Assembly (NCBI GenBank): GCA_958295875.1
Contig: OY282379.1
Span: forward strand, 2,046,001-2,110,000
Direction of reading: 5' to 3'
Length of the DNA stretch: 64,000 nt
From: an uncultured Pseudomonadales bacterium
GTDB lineage: Bacteria; Pseudomonadota; Gammaproteobacteria; Pseudomonadales; Azotimanducaceae
Both the position numbers and the translations under genes were made by a program. The notes beneath the pieces are model-generated. The model did no database searches. It was not told the DNA's origin and was given only the letters and a program-made list of their open reading frames with translations. How positions within the stretch are numbered: position 1 is the first letter of the stretch; each line of letters opens with the position of its first letter. Shown here piece by piece: positions 60,993 through 64,000 of the stretch.

Positions 60993-62312
60993 TTAGATCG
61001 CCTCCTCGAGCTGGCGGCGGCGACGTATCTCGGAATCGATGTAGGTGATCCAGCGCGCGGCGATCTGCTCCACGCTGCGATTCTTCTCGCGCCGCGCTTC
61101 GCTGCGCACGTCGGTGAAGATGCGGCGCGCGGCGGTGAGCCGATCTCGGTTGAACTCGCACTGGCCAAAAATGACCTTGTTACTCAACTCGTTGTGCAAG
61201 CCACCCTTGTCCAAGGCGCGTTCGGCAGCGTTCGCGCACTTCTCAAAGTCGTCGTTTTCCAGATACAAGGCGGCGAGCCGCCCGAGGATTTCACCATCCT
61301 CAGCCTCCGCCCCGGCGGCCTCGTAAACGGGAATCGCCTTGTCCGTCTCTTGCGACATTTGATACGCCTGCCCCAGCTGCTGCAAGTTCCGCGAGGTCGG
61401 CTCGACCACCTCGTCGGTGACGGCTTCCTGCATGCGCATGGCGGCGCGGTAGGGCACTTGCTCCTGCAACATCAGCCCCACATAGTTGATGATGTCCCGC
61501 TCGCCGTTGACGTAGCCGGCAACGTGTGCCGCCTCGTAGGCGTACATCAGCTTCTTCTCGAAGCCTTGCTGGCCATATGTCCCGGCGAGTTGCAGCCAAT
61601 ACTCCCGCTTGGGGAAATCTCGAACGAGTATCTCCAGAACACGCAGCACGTTGTCCCAATCTTCCCGCTCGAAGTAGAGGTAGCGCAGCGTCGCCCACCA
61701 GTTCTCCTTGACTTCAAGGCCGCGCTCCTGCGCGAGCGCCACCGCCTTTTCGAAGGCGTTGATGGCGTCTGGGTACTGGTCCAGTTGGTAATACACCTGC
61801 CCAAGGAAGACATAGGCGCCCGGCGCTGGATCCCCAAGCCGCTCCATCCATAGCTGCGTGTAGCGCAGCGACTCCTTGTAGTTCTCCTCCATGAAGTAGA
61901 ACTTGGAGAGGTTGTCCAACGTAGTGAGTTCCAGCCCCTCGGTGATCTCGTCGCCCTGCGCCAGCACCCGCTCGTAGGACTCAATGGCGCGAGGCAGGTC
62001 GTCCTTCGAGTAGTACGCGAAGGCGTACATGTTGAATATCTGGCCGATTTCGTTGCCGTTGTAGCGCCGCGAGCGCTCCATCATCTCGTCCAAGACCCCG
62101 ATTGCGCCGTCGTAGTCCTTGAGGTCCATGAACTCCTGCACCTCGGCGAGCTTCTTGTAGGTGGCCTCGGTCATCGTCGGCACGCGCCGGGTCTTTTGCT
62201 TCTGTTCGTCTTGGGCGTAAGCGTCGCCGGCCAATCCAAGCGGCGCCTCCGGGCCGGCATGGAACAGGGCAACGGTGGCCGCGAGACATGCGATCAAGGT
62301 GTTGCGACGCAT
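60993..62312 (-). CDS. TonB-cluster tetratricopeptide repeat protein
   Basis: 439 residues from ATG 62312, with GGAGG upstream. A signal peptide ends near residue 34 (AYA, then QDE). The rest is TPR-like helical repeats (YAFAYYSKDDLPRAIESYERVL; FLGQVYYQLDQYPDAINAFEKAV). Periplasmic partner of the TonB cluster upstream (10-base gap), like the TPR proteins of TonB2/Ttp systems. Confidence 0.82.
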   Translation of the reverse strand: MRRNTLIACLAATVALFHAGPEAPLGLAGDAYAQDEQKQKTRRVPTMTEATYKKLAEVQEFMDLKDYDGAIGVLDEMMERSRRYNGNEIGQIFNMYAFAYYSKDDLPRAIESYERVLAQGDEITEGLELTTLDNLSKFYFMEENYKESLRYTQLWMERLGDPAPGAYVFLGQVYYQLDQYPDAINAFEKAVALAQERGLEVKENWWATLRYLYFEREDWDNVLRVLEILVRDFPKREYWLQLAGTYGQQGFEKKLMYAYEAAHVAGYVNGERDIINYVGLMLQEQVPYRAAMRMQEAVTDEVVEPTSRNLQQLGQAYQMSQETDKAIPVYEAAGAEAEDGEILGRLAALYLENDDFEKCANAAERALDKGGLHNELSNKVIFGQCEFNRDRLTAARRIFTDVRSEARREKNRSVEQIAARWITYIDSEIRRRRQLEEAI

Positions 62313-62322
62313 GGCGAGCCTC

Positions 62323-62925
62323 CTATTCGTCCTCCAGCTCAAACTTGATGAGGTTGCGGACGCCGGCCACTTCCACTGGCTCGCCGTTCACCACCTTCGG
62401 CTTGTACTTGAACTTGAGCGCGGCTTGGACGGCCGAGCGGTCGAAGATGCCGGGCGGCTTCGCCTCGATGACCGTCGGGTTGCGCACGGCGCCGGTGTTG
62501 GTGACGATGAACTCAAGCAACACATAGCCCTCGATGCCGCGCGTCTGCGCCCGGCGCGGGTAGATGGGCGCCACCTTCACGATGGGCAGGTACTCGCCGT
62601 CCGAAGAGAAGCCCCCGGCGCCGGACACGTCCAAGCTCACATCCACTTGCACGGCGCCGATGTCCACGCCCACCGACACGTCGGAGTCGAACTGGGGCTT
62701 CGGCATGTCTGGCGGCGGCTCGTCCGGCGGCGGCGGCGGCTTCGGCTTGCGCACCTTGGTGATGAGCTCCTGATCCTCCTGCACGCGCACGAAGTCCAGG
62801 ATTTGGCCGGCGGCGGCGTCCGAGAACGGGCTCTTGTCACTCTTGATGAGCGCCTGCATCAGCAGGAACAGGAAGAACGTGACCACCGCGCCGGCGGCCA
62901 CGCCAATCACATATCGAACGGCCAT
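62323..62925 (-). CDS. tonB: TonB-family energy transducer
   Basis: 200 residues from ATG 62925, with GAGGGGGG upstream. N-terminal membrane helix (about 5-24), a proline-rich stretch (KPPPPPDEPPPDMPKP near residue 66) and the C-terminal TonB domain (PIYPRRAQTRGIEGYVLLEF; GEPVEV near the end). Couples proton force to TonB-dependent receptors. Confidence 0.9.
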   Translation of the reverse strand: MAVRYVIGVAAGAVVTFFLFLLMQALIKSDKSPFSDAAAGQILDFVRVQEDQELITKVRKPKPPPPPDEPPPDMPKPQFDSDVSVGVDIGAVQVDVSLDVSGAGGFSSDGEYLPIVKVAPIYPRRAQTRGIEGYVLLEFIVTNTGAVRNPTVIEAKPPGIFDRSAVQAALKFKYKPKVVNGEPVEVAGVRNLIKFELEDE

Positions 62926-62941
62926 GATGCTGCCCCCCTCG

Positions 62942-63346
62942 CTATTGCTCCGTGGCGATGGCCACCTCGGTTAGGTTAGCTGCCCGCGCGGCGTCAAGCA
63001 CAGCCTTGAGTTGCTCGTACTTGGCATCGCGGTCTGCTTGGATGACGAGCCCCCCTTTCGGGTTCTCGGCGTGAATGCGCTCGATCTGGGCGCGTACGTG
63101 GGCTGCGTCCACGCGCTTCTTGTCAATCCAGACTTCGCCGGTTTGGCTAATCGCCACCAACACGCTCACCGTGGGCTTTTGGATGTAGGTTTCCGCGTCT
63201 GGACGGAGCACGTCGATGCCGGCTTGCTTGATGAACGTGGCCGTCACGATGAAGAAGATCAGCATGATGAACACGACATCGAGCATCGGCGTCAGGTTCA
63301 GGTCTGACTCGTCGTCTGAACGGGCGTGGCTGCGGATTTGGCGCAT
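62942..63346 (-). CDS. exbD: ExbD proton channel protein
   Basis: 134 residues. ESDLNLTPMLDVVFIMLIFFIVTATF at residues about 16-42, given by position, has the conserved aspartate D25 in PMLDVVF that carries protons. One membrane helix, the rest periplasmic. Coupled to exbB and tonB. Confidence 0.92.
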   Translation of the reverse strand: MRQIRSHARSDDESDLNLTPMLDVVFIMLIFFIVTATFIKQAGIDVLRPDAETYIQKPTVSVLVAISQTGEVWIDKKRVDAAHVRAQIERIHAENPKGGLVIQADRDAKYEQLKAVLDAARAANLTEVAIATEQ

Positions 63347-63363
63347 GGAGCAGCTCCTCTCGC

Positions 63364-63882
63364 TTAGTGGTCCATCGTGAGATGTTCTTCAAACAGCTCG
63401 ATTTCGTAATCGATCTTACGCTTCACAAACGTCGAGCCGAGCAGCCCCGACAGCGACGCGATCATCCCAGACATGGTGGGGATGGTCGCCATCGATACGC
63501 CGGCAGCCATGGAGCGCGCGTTGCCCCCTTGGGTGGCCATGGCGTCGAACACCGTGATCATGCCCGTCACCGTGCCGAGCAGGCCCAGCAGGGGGCAAAG
63601 CTGCACGCACGTTTGGATGATGGGCAACGAGCCGGTGATGCGCGCCGACGCTTGGGAGATGAGCGCGGAGCGGATTTCCTGCGCACTCCATGAGCGCCGC
63701 TCTGGGCGCTCCTCCCACACGTCGGTGGCCGTCTTGATCACTCCCTTGTGCTCGCTGCGGAAGTACCAGATGCGCTCGAACAGCAGCGTCCACATCAAGA
63801 ACGTGACGATGCCGATCAGGTACAGCACATCGCCGCCCTGCTCCATGTAGGCGACGATGGCGTGATAGGCGTCGTTGAGCAT
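63364..63882 (-). CDS. exbB: ExbB/TolQ-type proton channel protein
   Basis: 172 residues. Three predicted helices with the MotA/TolQ/ExbB pattern: FERIWYFRSEHKGV, LCPLLGLLGTVTGMITVFDAMA and the last segment around GVSMATIPTMSGMIASLSG. Forms the pentamer that holds ExbD. Three bases after the TtpC-like fragment ends. Confidence 0.92.
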   Translation of the reverse strand: MLNDAYHAIVAYMEQGGDVLYLIGIVTFLMWTLLFERIWYFRSEHKGVIKTATDVWEERPERRSWSAQEIRSALISQASARITGSLPIIQTCVQLCPLLGLLGTVTGMITVFDAMATQGGNARSMAAGVSMATIPTMSGMIASLSGLLGSTFVKRKIDYEIELFEEHLTMDH

Positions 63883-63885
63883 GGC

Positions 63886-64000
63886 TTAGCCCAAGGGGCG
63901 CCCGGCCGCCTCCGCCCGTTGCGCGATGAGCCCAGCGCTCTCTTCATCCAGCACGTGGATCACCGCCTTGCTGCGCGTGTTCACGATGGAGTGCAGGAGC
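63886..64000 (-). CDS. TtpC-like MotA/TolQ/ExbB protein, C-terminal fragment
   Basis: Only the last 37 codons lie in the window (stop TAA at 63888-63886). The readable end NTRSKAVIHVLDEESAGL is like the C-terminus of the long ExbB-type protein found just before exbB-exbD-tonB in TonB2/TtpC clusters. The rest is off the window. Confidence 0.55.
   Translation of the reverse strand, partial: LLHSIVNTRSKAVIHVLDEESAGLIAQRAEAAGRPLG

Noticed and set aside
59850..61853. 667-residue plus-strand open frame
   Set aside because: Antisense to phhB, ribE and the TPR gene; composition typical of GC-rich shadow frames.
1..64000. tRNA, rRNA, CRISPR array or prophage
   Set aside because: No cloverleaf, rRNA-like or regularly spaced repeats noticed in the short intergenic gaps; a tRNA scan could still find one missed by eye.

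Overview
The window is GC-rich (mostly well above 60% by eye), densely coded DNA, best read as a chromosome segment of a gammaproteobacterium. Pointers are the lptE-holA junction, trpG-trpD-trpC, hinT-coq7, mpl, holD-like-rimI, prfC, a FabY-type ketoacyl synthase and a TonB/ExbB/ExbD cluster. Gene order, pyrophosphate-type phosphofructokinase, TRAP transporter and many acyl-CoA enzymes fit an aerobic, probably marine or host-associated heterotroph; no species can be named from sequence alone. Many adjacent genes overlap by 4 bases (ATGA/GTGA), and GTG or TTG starts are common.

Layout. 1-1.8 kb: end of lptE, holA, a histidine phosphatase. 1.8-8 kb: a Schlafen/AlbA_2-type gene and cobS-cobT, originally divergent neighbours and now separated by a complete insertion sequence (3890-5016) with inverted ends and a 5-bp target duplication. 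8-13 kb: carboxyltransferase plus extended SDR, an unrecognised gene (10909-11643) behind a palindrome-rich leader, and PPi-phosphofructokinase. 13-19.3 kb: membrane protein and mpl, SDR, phosphatase, YcaQ-like glycosylase, hinT-coq7. 19.3-22.6 kb: trpG-trpD-trpC joined to a DUF1330-VOC fusion. 22.8-29.4 kb: hydrolase, N-acyl-D-amino-acid deacylase, class II aldolase and a three-gene TRAP transporter. 29.4-33.6 kb: Nudix, two methyltransferases, a 49-residue DUF5989-type membrane protein and an SGNH hydrolase with signs of frameshifts.

33.7-40.5 kb holds the most interesting system: a tight operon of a LolA-like periplasmic protein, three paralogous FtsX-type permeases, one ATPase and a predicted outer-membrane beta-barrel, resembling a complete inner-to-outer-membrane lipid or lipoprotein transfer route. 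40.6-48.8 kb: dgkA, FAH-family protein, hydrolases, a divergent ClpP, SDR, paired MaoC proteins, enoyl-CoA hydratase, LysR, TSUP permease. 48.8-53.8 kb: one 1651-codon gene fusing both carboxyltransferase halves, biotin carboxylase and a biotinyl domain in an unusual order. 53.8-56.3 kb: moaB and fabY. 56.4-64 kb is one long minus-strand run: TtpC-like fragment, exbB, exbD, tonB, TPR protein, riboflavin synthase, pterin dehydratase, holD-like, rimI, prfC, SirB1-like.

The acyl-CoA carboxylases, FabY, MaoC/enoyl-CoA hydratase and SDR genes suggest extensive fatty-acid and acyl-CoA turnover; the Lol-like operon, LptE and TonB cluster show investment in envelope traffic. No tRNA, rRNA or CRISPR array was recognised, and no stretch over 300 bases lacks a gene.
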